Shown: positions 11,203-22,850 of the stretch, one piece after another
Layout of the letters: each line of letters opens with the position of its first letter
How positions within the stretch are numbered: position 1 is the first letter of the stretch
The notes under the pieces: model-generated
What the model saw: the letters and a program-made list of their open reading frames with translations, nothing else
Database searches by the model: none
Told to the model about the DNA's origin: nothing
NCBI GenBank assembly: GCA_025331445.1
Contig: JAIWNE010000112.1
Location: 1 to 64,000, forward strand
Direction: 5' to 3'
DNA: 64,000 bases
From: Blakeslea trispora
Taxonomy: Eukaryota > Mucoromycota > Mucoromycetes > Mucorales > Choanephoraceae
Made by a program: the position numbers and the translations under genes

Positions 11203-11513
11203 TTTATGCTTAAAAAAAGAATGAAATCAAACTCGCATTACATTAGACTCAAATCCTAGCATAAATTAGCTTTAGAAAAAAAAAGGGGAGGAATAAAGAA
11301 ACAGAAAAGAAGAGAGAGAGAAGTGGTCAAATAAAGACTGAATCACATGTGGTGCTAGAGGATCTTACAAGGTACTACTATTTTTTATTTTATTTTTAGA
11401 CACCTACGGTTTTAATTGTTCATTTCTGAAATTAAATAGAAAATCATCCTTTCACTTCCTATTTAACTGTTACACCCTTCAGCTATTTTTTCTTCTTCTT
11501 CTTCTTTTTTTGC
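11203..11513. other. Divergent promoter spacer
   Basis: Separates two divergently transcribed genes. It contains purine-rich and T-rich tracts (11278-11325 and 11487-11510) but no recognisable site beyond the TTC repeat immediately in front of the lipase start. Confidence 0.5.
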
Positions 11514-13484
11514 ATGCTACAACAAGACTTACCAGACAAAAAGCATACCATGCTTAGTAATTCCACATCAAATAAACAACAAACCAATAGTCTCGAAACA
11601 AATGATCCAAACAGTAACAATCTATACGGTGGCGACGATGATGATGATGACGATGACGATAAATTAATCAATGGAAAGCATTTTTCAAGACACCATATGG
11701 ATGAAATACTGGGTGTTCGAAAGCAACAAAAGACACATGGCAAAAAGAGTGAAGAGGCAGAACTACCACAACCTCAAAACATAATAGAATGGATTGTTCT
11801 CTGGGCTTATCGCCTACAGAAGATGACCACCCAACAGTACAGACCCAGTGGTTACTGGAGATATGCCCTTGGTGTCTACCAGAATTTGTTTCTTATGTTT
11901 TATTTCAATTGGAGCACTATTTTCACATCACCATTAAGTGCATTTGCCTTTATCTTTACCTATCCAATCATTGCTGTTGCTCTATTTCTATTTGAAGTTG
12001 GGCTCAAGATATTTATGGATGGCTTAGGTGGTAATGAGCTTGTTTCTCTCATTAGTAGAGATTTTGGTTATGGTATGATACTACTATTGATGTAATTCAT
12101 CCCGAATAGCTTAATTTTATTTATTTGTATGATAGGTTTTAGTATCATCAATTGGGGAGCACCTCAGCTATTGATGTCTGAAAAATCAAGACAGCTTGTA
12201 AGAGATACCTTACCTGCACTTGGAAAAACGGCATCTGAGTCAAACAGTATTGAATCTGAAGATGATCAGCGTCATAGAACGTTTGATCTATCGATTGCAC
12301 AAACCATGACTATTCTTGGTTCTTTGGTGTATGAGCGTCAAGACAGGAAGATTGTTGAAGCCTACAGGATGCTTTCGGATTTCAATCGAAACAAGAAAAA
12401 CATCAAAGACGCTGACAAAAAATACCAACAAATTGAACATGATATGACACGCCTTGTTTGGGAGTCAGAAAGAATGATACGTAAAATTGCTCGTAGCTAT
12501 GGACTGCATTTCGCTGGTGTGACAGATCTAAAGTCGCTCGGTGATACCTTTTGTGGTCTTTTCTGGCCCATTCGACAAGAGAATCCTTTCATTGTCGTTG
12601 TCTTCAAGGGCACTACACCCACAAATTACAGCGAGTTCTTGGTGGATGCGACACTTCAACGTACGGATGCAAGATCCTATTTGTTTGGTTCGGTTCATGA
12701 AGGGTTCTACAGTAGCCTGTTTCCTACTCATCTTGATGTCGATAACCGTGACCCATATTATGCCATTCAAGGTGCTATCAGAGAAAGAGCAGCTCAGCTT
12801 CAGAAACAATCCAAAGACCCCTCAAAACCAGTTCAAGTGTGGGTAGCAGGACATTCTTTAGGTGCTGCCATTGGATCCCTTTTATTTGCTCGATGGCTTA
12901 AATGTCCAGAAGATATTGCTCCTATGTGTGAACTACGTGATGCATATGTGATAGGCACTCCTGCTGTGGGAGACAACGATTTTGCTTCAATGTTTGCTTC
13001 TTATTCCAACCTGCCATTATCAAGAGCCTCTACCTTATGGCGTGTGATCAACAAATCAGATATCATCTGTAGAATTCCACCTGGTTACAATAGCATGACA
13101 GTTGGACATTACGTGTCAAGTACGGATTTCTTCAATTATTCTCATATAGGACATGCTGTCCAGATCACCTACCCCATGCTACACAGAAAGCCACTCAAGA
13201 TCTATCCATCCAGCTATCAGTCTAATTTGACGGTTGATATAGCTTCCTCTTCTTCTTCTGATCCTTGTACCTCAGATCATCAGCAGTTACCCGACAAAAC
13301 TCAAGCAGTAGATATCCAGAATTACCCTTGGTGGTTTAGATTTATCTTGAAGCGTTACCATAATCCTATCAGTGTAGTGGAATCATTTTACCCTTTCTTC
13401 ATTAGAGATCATATTCCTATTCACTACTTTGAGGGGCTTGAACGTGCGCAAGAATATTATAACCATCAAGAAGACTATAAATAA
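11514..13484 (+). CDS. Membrane-anchored class 3 lipase (diacylglycerol-lipase-like)
   Basis: Exons 11514-12072 and 12136-13484 give 635 residues (an alternative start at 11550 is possible). The N-terminus holds an Asp run (YGG followed by nine Asp). Hydrophobic segments lie around residues 120-165 (LFLMFYFNW..., AFAFIFTYPIIAVALFLFEV), so the protein is probably membrane bound. The catalytic domain follows: FKGTTPTNYSEFLVDA for the oxyanion region, nucleophile elbow VAGHSLGAAIGSLLFA, and likely acid and base in INKSDIICRIPP and YSHIGHAVQ. This is the alpha/beta-hydrolase lipase_3 family, which cleaves acyl esters of glycerolipids. The N-terminal membrane spans recall sn1-specific diacylglycerol lipases more than secreted Rhizomucor lipases; there is no signal peptide. 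Confidence 0.87.
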
Positions 13485-13747
13485 AAAACTTGGTTTCCTT
13501 CCAACAATATTCAATATTAAAATAGAGGTTTATTCTTGTAGATTAAATTAGATAAAAGCAATAAAAAAAAGAGAGAGAAGAGGTATCAATCGTATATATG
13601 TGTATTGTCTCCTTTTTAAAAAGAGGGAATATAGCACTCTAATAGCTATTAAAACAAGAGTTCTTTTTTTTTCTGTAAGAGTGGGGGGGGGTATACACAT
13701 ATAAAAAAAAATAAGAAGAGGGAATCATACGGCAAAAAAAGAAAAGT

Positions 13748-16307
13748 CTACAGACTGGCAGCAGCTTTGTCAACTTGAGCTCTTAATGCCTCTCCATCAA
13801 ACATGATCCTTGCCAATTCTTCTAATTTTACTGTGTCTAACAAGCGGATGGTAATTTTTGGTGCAGGTCTAACACCTGTAGCCTATTGAAATTTAAATAA
13901 AAAAAAATAAGCCATAGTGTTTTCTCTCTTTTTTTTTATGAGAAATTACCTTTACTAAAGGAAACAGTTTATCACCCAAAAGTTGTTTCTTCTCATGTGT
14001 ATGTTTGCCTTCAAGCGAGCTCAATAGTTCTTTGACTTCTGTTGATTTAGATGATTTTGTAATAGATGGTGCAACGATAGGTATAGCCTTTGACTTTCGT
14101 ACTGGTACGACCACTGTATCTTGAACAGCAGCAGGCTTCTTCACAGGCGATCTAGGCGGACTGATTTCAGTAGACACCATGACCCTATTTGGAATATTCA
14201 TCAATATATATATATATTTTCTCCTTTTCTGTACATGTTTAAAACTTACATGGGTCTAATTGTATTTTGCTGTACTACAGCATTTTCATCTTCACAAATA
14301 TCAAGTGCTTCAAGGGCTGCATGAACCTTTTCCTTCAAGAAATCGGCATTGAACAAACAAAGCGATCGCTCTTTTCTCTTGAGCGTCAAGAGCATGTCGA
14401 CCACATCATTCAATTGCTTTCCGAATGATCCACAGCTCTTGACAGCTTCTGTCATGCGCATCCGTTGCATTTGAGCACTAGACTCTGTCATGACAGAATG
14501 GACTGATTCTACAGAATTCTTGCGTCTAATTGAACGGGCCGAATCCTCTTCTGTCTTTCTTGGGTCTAGTTTTCTGTATGCATCCGATGGTACAGGCTGA
14601 ATGCTAGCTCCTGATGCAAGTGATGCTAATGATGGTCGAGCTATATATGGAGGAGAATGATGCAGTGGATAATTGCTCTCAACAGTAGAAAGCTTAAAAA
14701 AAAAAACTCAGTCAATAAAGAAAAAAAAAAATTCTGCAATGAGTATCCTCTTTTTTTTTTTTTACCTTTCGTTGCATTGGCACACCTATAGTAAGATCTT
14801 TCATGTTCATGGCTAGATGGTCTGAATGATCAATGCTCATGCTATTCATAAATCCTTTTTTTTTTTTACACAATATGAGCCAAAATGAACTATTGCTTTT
14901 TCTCTCTTTTTTTTTTACCTTCATGTGGATGTCTTGTTTCAAAGTAAGGAGTGGTCATGTATTCGATAGGAGCACTTGGAGGAGGGGAATGAAAAGACGA
15001 TGTTGTAGTTGATGACGACTTTTCTTGTCTAGGCTTTTTAGGCTCATGATAAGCAACTATCATTGATTTGTTACGGAACTGAAATCCCTTCATCTTCTGC
15101 AAAGCAAGTGCTGCTTCCTCGGGCTTGGAAAAGCTCACAAAGCCATAACCTTTAGAAAAGCCAGTCTGTGGATTGCTCATCACTCTGGCAGATACAATAC
15201 GACCAAATGAGCGGAAAAGACCAAATAGATCATTGCTGTTGACTGTTGGATCCAAATTTTTGACATAAAGATTCATAAAATCAATAAGGCCTTCTGGCTT
15301 GCTTTCCATTGTGGTATCCTAATTGTAGAAGAAAGGGAAATCATTAAAACAACCATTCTGCTCAACAACAGTTGTATACTTACGTTATGAGATGTTGCCA
15401 AGTTGCTCATAACAAATGAATAAATGCGACTGTAATTGTAAGAAAAAAAATAAAAAAAAAAGAAAAAGAGTGAGTGAATAAAGAAAAAAGAGAGAAAGAG
15501 AGAAGGGGATTAAAGGAGGATGCTAGAATATACTCCGTTTGAAAACAGCACTTACATGGTATTATGTTCAATCTTTTTACCATCCTAAAAAAAAAAAGAA
15601 AAGAACCTGTCAGTTCACGAACACCTTCTCTAAAAGAGAAATGACTTTACCAATGCATTCATAGCTCTATCAGAATCTTCCTGACTAAAATACTGAACAA
15701 GTGCCTTTGTGAATTGAGTGTCTTCTTCGGGAATTGTCTTACAGATGTTTAATGGACCATAAGGGCGAAATATATCATACAAGGCGTTGTGGTCGAAAGG
15801 AGATGGTAGGTACCTTACTTCCAAAAGAGGTCCTTCTGGCTGAGGTTCATCCATACTATCTGCAGATATCCTGAGCTTAAGTATCGCCTGGTTGGCAAAC
15901 GTGTATCCATTAAATAAGGAATAGACTCGATCCGCTATTAAAAATAAGTATAAGATGACCTTATAGGCATCAGTTTGCCCTTGTCACTTACCTATTTTGG
16001 AATCCGGAAAGCTTAAATATCCGCCACCTCGTTCTCGTTTGATGCTTTTGTTGATACACGTTTTTAGATTTGGAAACAAGCTTTTTTTTTTAAAATAAAA
16101 AGATGTAACTCACTTTAGCATGTTGTATTCCTGAAATAGATTTTCAATATCATCATCTGTCAAGCGATTTTCATCGTCTTCAAAAAATAAATCTTTGGAC
16201 ACAAAAGCTGACTTGTATGGAGCAATGTCTCGGTGAGAAATGGGGCGGTTTGCACTAGTTACTTTATTGCTAGGTGGCAGTTTAATAATGGGTTTTGCCG
16301 TTGCCAT
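13748..16307 (-). CDS. RNA-binding protein with three RRMs and C-terminal MLLE domain
   Basis: About ten exons on the minus strand, starting at 16307 (first exon 16114-16307) and ending at the TAG at 13748. RRM1 is divergent (RNP1-like GGGYLSF, then LFNGYTFANQAILKLRI); RRM2 starts LLEVRYLPSPFDHNALYDIF; RRM3 is canonical (MNLYVKNLDPTVNSNDLFGLF, RNP1 KGYGFVSF). A Ser/Pro linker follows, then a helical block (VVDMLLTLKRKERSLCLF) and a C-terminal MLLE-like fold (LLGDKLFPLVK ... LDTVKLEELARIMFDGEALR), as in poly(A)-binding protein. This layout matches Pes4/Mip6 or Ustilago Rrm4-type proteins, which carry mRNAs or regulate their export; MLLE binds PAM2 peptides. The middle block may be a second, degenerate MLLE. 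Two introns may be as short as about 33 bases. Confidence 0.82.
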
Positions 16308-16641
16308 TTTCTAAGTGAAATCTATGCTTGAATGGGGAGGGAGGATGAACAAAAAAAAAATATGAATAACAGAAAAAAAAAAGAGGAGAAAGAAGAGAGA
16401 TGAAAAAAAAAAAGAAGGGGAAAGAAAAACAAAGAAATTAGATTTTTTTTTTTCAACGTAGCACCATCCCTTTGGTGGTTTATTTGCAAGTTGTAAATGT
16501 CTACTCTTGTACAGTGTTCAATCTGTCGCATTTTAAAAACTCATTCCATTTCCTGGCAACTGAAGGAATTCAAATCCCGGTTGGTGGCTTGCCATGTGCT
16601 TCTGAAGAACATAGTGCTTTTGGAAGGGAAATGTTGGTCAT
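16308..16641. other. Intergenic spacer
   Basis: Contains A-rich tracts upstream of the RNA-binding protein start (16350-16460). No coding signal on either strand. Confidence 0.5.
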
Positions 16642-17025
16642 TTATTTTTTTAAAGAGTTTACTTCTTCAAGTGTTGTAGAGCTTTTAGTTTGTAGCAGAT
16701 CATTTGAAGCGTGATCCAAAGTAGATACGAAACTGCTTGCTTGAGAAAGTTCAAGTGAGGAACATGAAGCTTTGACAAATGCATAGGCTTGCATAGTTTT
16801 GGATTCTTTCGGTAGTAAAACAAAACATGAGCAGTTCTTGATAACAGAACTGTTATTAATCGAAACAGTATTCGAAATGTCCTCGGAGCTGAATGACTGA
16901 ATTATATGCTTGTCTTTTACATCGATTTGCTCTTGAAAGAAAGTGATTCTCGTACTTTTCGTTTCTTCTGAAATTCTTTCATCTTCCAACTCAACTCTTC
17001 TTCTTTCTCTTTGACCACAAGTCAT
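16642..17025 (-). CDS. Hypothetical protein, possible gene
   Basis: An uninterrupted 127-residue frame begins MTCGQRERRRVELEDER and ends LEEVNSLKK. It is rich in Ser, Thr and charged residues, with no motif or membrane segment. Another open stretch on the same strand upstream (17071-17262, SRVEAVLTTLLSLRNNC) could be a preceding exon, but no donor/acceptor pair keeps frame convincingly. It lies 335 bases upstream of the RNA-binding protein on the same strand. It may be a real small gene or chance; I cannot decide from the sequence. Confidence 0.3.
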   Translation of the reverse strand: MTCGQRERRRVELEDERISEETKSTRITFFQEQIDVKDKHIIQSFSSEDISNTVSINNSSVIKNCSCFVLLPKESKTMQAYAFVKASCSSLELSQASSFVSTLDHASNDLLQTKSSTTLEEVNSLKK

Positions 17026-17653
17026 TACGCCTGTACTTTACACGATCTTGGTCTTTTCCTTCTCCAAATCTTATTCAACCTCTTCTGTAAGGACAAAAAC
17101 CCATCGGTTTAATCTTTTGTTTCTATTTGTCAACAAGTACACAGATTTGAGCTGGTTGTGCCGGAGCTCAATGCAATTATTTCGTAAACTCAAGAGAGTG
17201 GTAAGCACGGCTTCAACCCTTGAATTTCTTCTCATTACACTACTCTTTCTCAAGGTAATCAAGGAATTTAGAAAAGTTTAAGCATTCATAAAAAAAGCCT
17301 CAATCTCCTAATGAAATTGATCCAAACCTTCTTCAAACATTAATGCTATACAAAATATCATTCATTCTTATTTTGAAATGCCACAGGTAGTATCCAAACA
17401 TAAGCGTCGATTTTGATGGTCTAGCCAAAAACTTTTATACCGTTTATGTTAGAAGCATTAAGAGCAGTGCTGATAAATTTTTAGGGTTAAAATTGGTTTC
17501 GATGGCAGAGATAATAATAAAAGACGTTTTCTTTTTAGCTAACTTATAGGTGATAGAGGTTTTTTCTTTTACGAGACAACAACGTCTAGTAAAAGAGATT
17601 AGAGGAAATCAAGACATACAACTCGATTTTAAACTTCGAGGTGATGAGAAATA

Positions 17654-17814
17654 CAGTGGGACCTCGATTTATGCATGTATCAAGCTCCGAAAATTCGATT
17701 TATGCTTTAGAATTTTGATGAAAATAAGATTTACTGACCAAATTGACTGTATAAAACGAGTAACTTGATGTATGCTCAAGACTTCTATACTATGCATAAA
17801 TCGGGGTACTACTG
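17654..17814. mobile_element. MITE with Tc1/mariner (pogo/Tigger-like) ends
   Basis: A 161-bp element bounded by 23-bp terminal inverted repeats: left end CAGTGGGACCTCGATTTATG..., right end the reverse complement of CAGTAGTACCCCGATTTATG... (20 of 23 positions agree). Both ends are flanked directly by TA, the target duplication expected of the Tc1/mariner superfamily, and the CAGT-(A/G)-xxACC start resembles pogo/Tigger ends. It has no ORF of its own, so it is non-autonomous. The superfamily is established knowledge; the pogo/Tigger assignment is inference from the terminal bases. Confidence 0.85.
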
Positions 17815-18281
17815 TATGTCATCCTTTTTCTCTTCTCATGCTAAGAATGGAGATTTGGTTTTTCTGCATTGTTAAACAAAGAATCATGGTGTCCATAGAT
17901 ATAGAACAAGGTCCAGACTAGTCTCGACAAAGGAAAGACAATGATCAATATATACTAGCCAATGAGGACATTGAACAGTAATGTGGTTGATCTGCTTTAT
18001 AAGAAACGCCACTTTTCTTTAATTAATATAAACAATGAATACTTTAGATACAAATGTAACCAAGCTATTCAGTAGACTATGAGCCATTTGCTGATAATTG
18101 CTTAGATCAACACAACGCATGCCTTTTACTACTTGTATGATTTGCAGAAGAGAAAGTGTTTGGAAGACAGTTATGTATTTTGACATGATTGTTGTCAAAC
18201 ATCTGTATAGACTAAGTCTAATGAGTCCTCTTTTTTTTTTATTCATCGTTTTTTTTTATAGCAATATCTTTTGTACCAAAG

Positions 18282-18342
18282 CGACAAGTGGGGGGGGGGG
18301 GAGGTTTCAAAATACGACGAATTGAAATGGAAACACTGCATA
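18282..18342 (+). repeat. Shared repeat, copy 1
   Basis: Starts GCGACAAGTGGG, is interrupted by a G run, then continues as a segment containing AATTGAAATGGAAA that closely matches 31107-31160. The second copy sits about 90 bases downstream of an IS630-like transposase fragment, so both may be terminal or subterminal pieces of that element family. Confidence 0.6.
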
Positions 18343-19159
18343 TGTGCTATTGGTGAGTTTTAATTGCTGATTGAAATTTACGAACTCAATTTGCCTTTTA
18401 CTCTCTTTAATTTGTGTCTTATTGTTGCCATGAAAAACTTGCACTTAGTGATAGGTCATAAGCTGTTACACCAAGTTATGATTGATGTAAATTATTATTA
18501 TCAGTGGCATTACGTTTATCAGAGATATCAGTAATGGCGTTTTAATCTTCCAGAATTGCTTAATATGCAAGTCATTCTTTAATGAAATGAACAAAAAGGA
18601 GGTACATCTTGGAATATGAAATCAAGTTTCTTTTTTTTAAAAAAAATTGAAGGCGATGGGGGAGGAAGAAGGCTAAAAGGGCATGTGTGTGTACAACCAT
18701 TAAAAAAGCATGTCAATTAAACCCCGGGTACACAAGTTTTAATGACATGTTTCTGTGGCATCATATTCATCGATCTCTCATTTCATGATTGACTGTTGTC
18801 CGGCTTTATTTAGAAATACCAGACTCAGATACTACTACAGTAACATTTTTTTACTCTTCAAAAAGCCTCAAAACATCTTTGGAAAACAGTAGACCAACCT
18901 CACTCTGACTTTAGCTTATTGCCTTTTTTAACAAAAAAAAAACATAATGCCCTATATTTTTTATATTGCCTATAACAACTACATATATGATATAGTTTGT
19001 TTAGTATAGCCCAAGCCAAAACGTAACAGAGCATGATAATGATTATGATGTTTGATTGAAACGATCAACAAATACAATTATATGATGCGAATGATAATGA
19101 GTTTGATCAAATAACGTTTAATGCGATTATTGCAATATCAAGACTAGAGAGGCATAATT

Positions 19160-19310
19160 ATAGAGACCCAGTTGGAAGCAGAGATGGAAGCAGAGATGGA
19201 AGCAGAAATAGAGACAGAAATAGAAACAGAAATAGAGACAGAAATAGAGACAGAAGCAGGGACCCAGCAAGGCATCAGTAAAGGCATCAGCAAAGGCATC
19301 AGCAAAGGCA
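19160..19310. repeat. Degenerate short tandem repeats
   Basis: Imperfect hexamer/dodecamer arrays: variants of GATGGAAGCAGA and AATAGAGACAGA (19170-19258), followed by about three copies of AAAGGCATCAGC (19275-19311). They create long repetitive open frames on the minus strand that are not protein-like. Confidence 0.75.
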
Positions 19311-19439
19311 AGTCTTGAGTTGTTTAGTAATAGAGTCACCTCCAACAACAAAGCAAGACAAGAAAAGTAAGAACGCAGAGGGTAAGCCTTCCTTGACTTA
19401 CTTTTTTGAATAAGCCAAAGAAGACTCGGTTCTGTTCGC

Positions 19440-19850
19440 ACTATCCCAAATCCTTAGCAACTCCATACCAGTCAACTAACGAGGAATAGTACAAGTATGT
19501 CTGTACCCGCTTCCTCTGCCCAGATCCCTACAGGACACACTCATAGTGTTAACAGATCAGGCGGCGTAATTGCCCTCAGTCATTCCGACTTCAGTCCCAA
19601 TACTAGAAAACGAGGGTCGTTCGCGAAAATGGACTAGATTCCGGTCGTAAGCCACTTTATATAGGATCAGAAAAGGCAGCATCAGTCTTTGTCCTTACCC
19701 CCCATCAAGCTTGAAGTAGAGGCAAAAGCACCAAGAGAAGAAGAGAGAGAGCAGAGAGAGAGCAGAGAGAGAGCAGAGAGAACGCTTAAAAAGGATTTGT
19801 AGTTTTGTAGTTTTGTAGTTTTGTAGATGGAATGACACGCGTATTTTCTT
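19440..19850. other. GC-richer non-coding block with small repeats
   Basis: Base composition is less AT-rich than its surroundings. A 46-codon frame from the ATG at 19498 to 19638 (starting MSVPASSAQIPTG) is open but has no known motif. GAGA/CAGAGAGAGAG repeats occupy 19745-19783 and an eight-base unit TAGTTTTG repeats four times near 19799-19828. A retroelement leader is possible but unsupported. Confidence 0.35.
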
Positions 19851-20451
19851 CTTTTTTGTAGATAACGTTTTTTTGCTCTTGGTGCAATAATAGACTTGCG
19901 TAGATTGCAGATTTTTAGGCTATAAACGATAAAGCAAGTTAGATAACAGCATTATTAAAGAAGAGTATTTTGTTACTTGCCTTTGAGGTTGTCTGGGTGA
20001 CAAAGTTTCAAGATGTAGTTGAGATGACTTTGATAAAGAGAGAGAGAAAAAAAAAGAGGGAGAAAATGATCATTACGTTCTGTTTACTTCAAATACACGC
20101 TAAAAAAAACCAGTCATCCAATCAGAGCCTGGCATCTCTATTGTATCTATCCCATCAGTAAACAAAAAAAACATGTGATAACTGATAGTACCAGTAAATT
20201 AGAGGGCGTTGAGAAGTAAACAAACTAAGAGATGCCATGCTATTTCATGCCGACATTCACTCTCCTGTATTTTTGATTGTGACAGCCAAACTCCTCTTTA
20301 ATTTGCAGTGATACTTGTCCAACAGGTCAGATAAGCCTAAAAGATGGCATTCGAGAAAAGAAGAAGAAGAGTGAAGAATGAGCAAGTACTGCTGTCATCT
20401 AAACAAAAGAATAACAAGCAGTTTCATTTGTACTCATCTGGGTTGAAAAGG

Positions 20452-20452
<1 letters not shown>

Positions 20453-20488
<36 letters not shown>

Positions 20489-20492
20489 TATA
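20453..20492. repeat. TA dinucleotide repeat
   Basis: About 40 bases of alternating T and A with a single C interruption near 20483. A simple microsatellite that could form a cruciform. Confidence 0.9.
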
Positions 20493-20693
20493 ATTCCACA
20501 GAAGTTATCAAGCATAGCTTCCTAGCACTGGAAACTGAGATGAAGCCACCCATTCCTTTAATGGTAGGCAGTAGAGACCGCTAAATGCAAAGTACCAGTA
20601 ATTGGTACTATGTAAGTTATACCCTGTAACTTCATTAGCTTGGGCTTGCATGTATGTTTTCTTTTGTTCTTTTTCTGAGAAATATGTGAAATC

Positions 20694-20778
20694 AAAAAAA
20701 AGAAAAAGAAAAAGAAAAAGAAAAAGAAAAAGAAAAAGAAAAAGAAAAAGAAAAAGAAAAAGAAAAAGAAAAAGAAAA
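20694..20778. repeat. AAAAAG hexanucleotide microsatellite
   Basis: About 14 tandem copies of AAAAAG. It produces Lys/Arg repeats on one strand and Phe/Leu repeats on the other, which explains the artificial open frames here. Confidence 0.95.
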
Positions 20779-21798
20779 TCAATGATTGAGACAATCAAAT
20801 TCTGTTCTTTGTGTGAGGATTGAGTCTTAAGATAGTCTTTGACTCTAATGCCATGTATAACTTGCTTAAAGCATGCTTGACAGCCAAATGAAGACAATGA
20901 GACAGAATTCTGATATTTTTGGAGCCAAACAAAATACACTTTAAAATCAGAAACACAAGCATATTGGAAAGTTCATATTAAAAACAATAATAACCAGAAA
21001 TAAATACTACATAACAGTCTCTCTTATAGGAATATACAGCATTTTTATAAACCGTTGCTTATAGTGCAGAATGTCAATATAAAGAGAACACTAGTATACA
21101 ACAATAGTGCCTCAACCCTGTAAATCAAACACAGCTAATCCTCACAATCAGACAAGTAAATCCTTGGTGCTTCCAATTCCAAAGGTACAGCATATGTCTT
21201 TCTCTCAAGAGAAAAAACCATCTTGACAGCTATCTCAGAGCCCAAACATAAAAAAAAAGAACAAAACAAAGTTACACAGTGCTTGGATCCAGATCTTCAT
21301 TGGAGACAACAATTCATCTCTCTTTCTTTTTTCTCAGAGTAAATCAAACGAGATGTAGCCATTTCATTCAAATGTTGTCATCCAGTACTTATTTCTCTTT
21401 CTTTCTTACAACTGGCTCAAAGGGGTATCAGCATTTATTTGATGCTTTAGATTAGGCGGATAAGCCACCAATCAATACTTTGAAATTGAGTGTGTGTCTT
21501 CTCAAAAATACTCAGTTACTGTAGTGACAAGCATGACTGGCTAACTTGGCTTGTCTTGTGTTGTTCGTTCCAACTATGCTTTGATTCTTTTTTGAACATA
21601 ACGAGGTCTCGGCTAGAAGTACCTTTTTTTTTCTTTTCCTTTCTTGCTCCGCATAATTTCATGATTTCGGTGTTGGCTATGTGTTACTGCAATTGTAGAG
21701 GAGTTCTATATCCAAAGTCATTAGCTGCATAATAAAGCAAGTTCTTTCATATTGTCAATTCCCTTTTACTCTCTATTGTATCAGTTATACAAAGAAAG

Positions 21799-21830
21799 AT
21801 AGAGAGAGAGAGAGAGAGAGAAAAAGAAAG
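21799..21830. repeat. GA microsatellite
   Basis: About eleven GA units followed by GAAA-type units. A simple repeat with no associated gene. Confidence 0.9.
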
Positions 21831-21840
21831 AAAGAAGCCA

Positions 21841-22850
21841 ACAATACATGTTGAGTGATGTGCTACGTCATCATTGTGCTTATCATTATGATTGGTTTTG
21901 AGAAAATAGGGAGGAGAAGGCAATTTTCATATAGAGGAAAAAAAAAAAAATTCGCTCTATTTTTTTTTCTCTTTTTTTCTCTTCAAGGGCAAGGTGATTC
22001 TTGCTATCGCACAGACTGAGGCAGCTCGTTACTGTTTCTTCAGTAATGCACAGTTGCAAGAGAGACCGGCGTGAATGACATCTTTTCGATAGACGCGTTG
22101 GCTGCTGTTATGTTTGAAAGGGTGCCCTCCTGATTTCGTAGCAGTGTTGGACTTTCTCTTTTGCTGATCTCTTTCTCCCTTCTCGCATGACTATTCTTTT
22201 GCTTTTTAGTCCCCTTCAGTGAGGGAGCAGTAGAGAATAAGAGAGCTAGGAGTTGGAGTTAAAGGGGAGGATACTCTCACTCAGGATGTGACAGCTTCAC
22301 TTTTTTTCTTTCTTTCTTTCTTTTTTTTTTTCGTTAGAGAGAGTTAGAGGGAGAGAGAGAGAGGGTGATGCCTGGACGTATGCTGGCTACCCTAGTCAAG
22401 TGAGAGCTGTGGTTCTTTGAGCTATGGTTCTTTACTAGGCAGGTTCAGACGTGGATATTAGAAGCAATTCGGGGAGTGCTTATGGAAGATGAAGAGCGGG
22501 GAGGGTACCCCTAGCATACAAGTTATGTTTTCTTCATACGAAATATGACACTCTTTTTCCTTTCGAGTCTTTGACATATGCGACACTTTGAGGGTATTGG
22601 TTACTCTTTGCTCTCATTGCTTGTCGTCAACCCCTAGGGATCCTCAGTAGGACGTTGGTATGGTCTTCCCCTGTTTTACCTTACGAGGTCACTCAGGCGG
22701 TATCTCGCACCGTGAGCTAGAGAAGAGGGTAGATTGAAGTCAACCTCCACGATTGATTACCCTTGGAAACAGTTGTAACAAACTGGCTAATAGACTTCTA
22801 ACATTATGTTGTTATAAATCCAATAAATAAACACTTGTTATAAAATCTTA
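21841..22850. other. GC-richer non-coding block, possible solo LTR
   Basis: About 1 kb that is less AT-rich than its flanks, with purine and pyrimidine tracts (22295-22360) and a promoter/terminator-like appearance ending in AATAAATAAA near 22818. It starts near TGTTGAGTGATGTG. The composition and the polyadenylation-like end suggest a degraded long terminal repeat, but I could not find a paired TG...CA end with a target duplication, nor a second copy in the window. No protein-coding content. Confidence 0.25.

Larger units (their letters stand above)
17300..19120. other. Gene-poor, repeat-bearing region
   Basis: AT-rich sequence without a supported gene. It contains the MITE at 17654-17814, a G-run of about twelve bases near 18291, and one of two copies of a shared repeat at 18282-18342. 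The remaining short frames have no recognisable content. Confidence 0.5.
19851..21840. other. Gene-poor region with microsatellites
   Basis: No supported gene. It includes a TA repeat, an AAAAAG repeat and a GA repeat, listed separately. Remaining sequence is AT-rich with frequent stops in all frames. Confidence 0.5.

Noticed and set aside
11483..11743. Minus-strand frame with poly-Ser
   Set aside because: Shadow of the Asp run and the T/C leader of the lipase gene on the other strand.
17470..17500. Telomere-like TTTAGGGTTAAAA
   Set aside because: A single occurrence with no tandem repetition.
19127..19441. Minus-strand frame rich in Cys, Phe, Leu and Tyr
   Set aside because: Translation of degenerate tandem repeats at 19160-19310; looks like a repeat shadow, not a Cys-rich secreted protein.
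20508..20939. Open frames with poly-Phe/Leu or Lys/Arg
   Set aside because: Produced by the AAAAAG microsatellite; no real protein content outside it.
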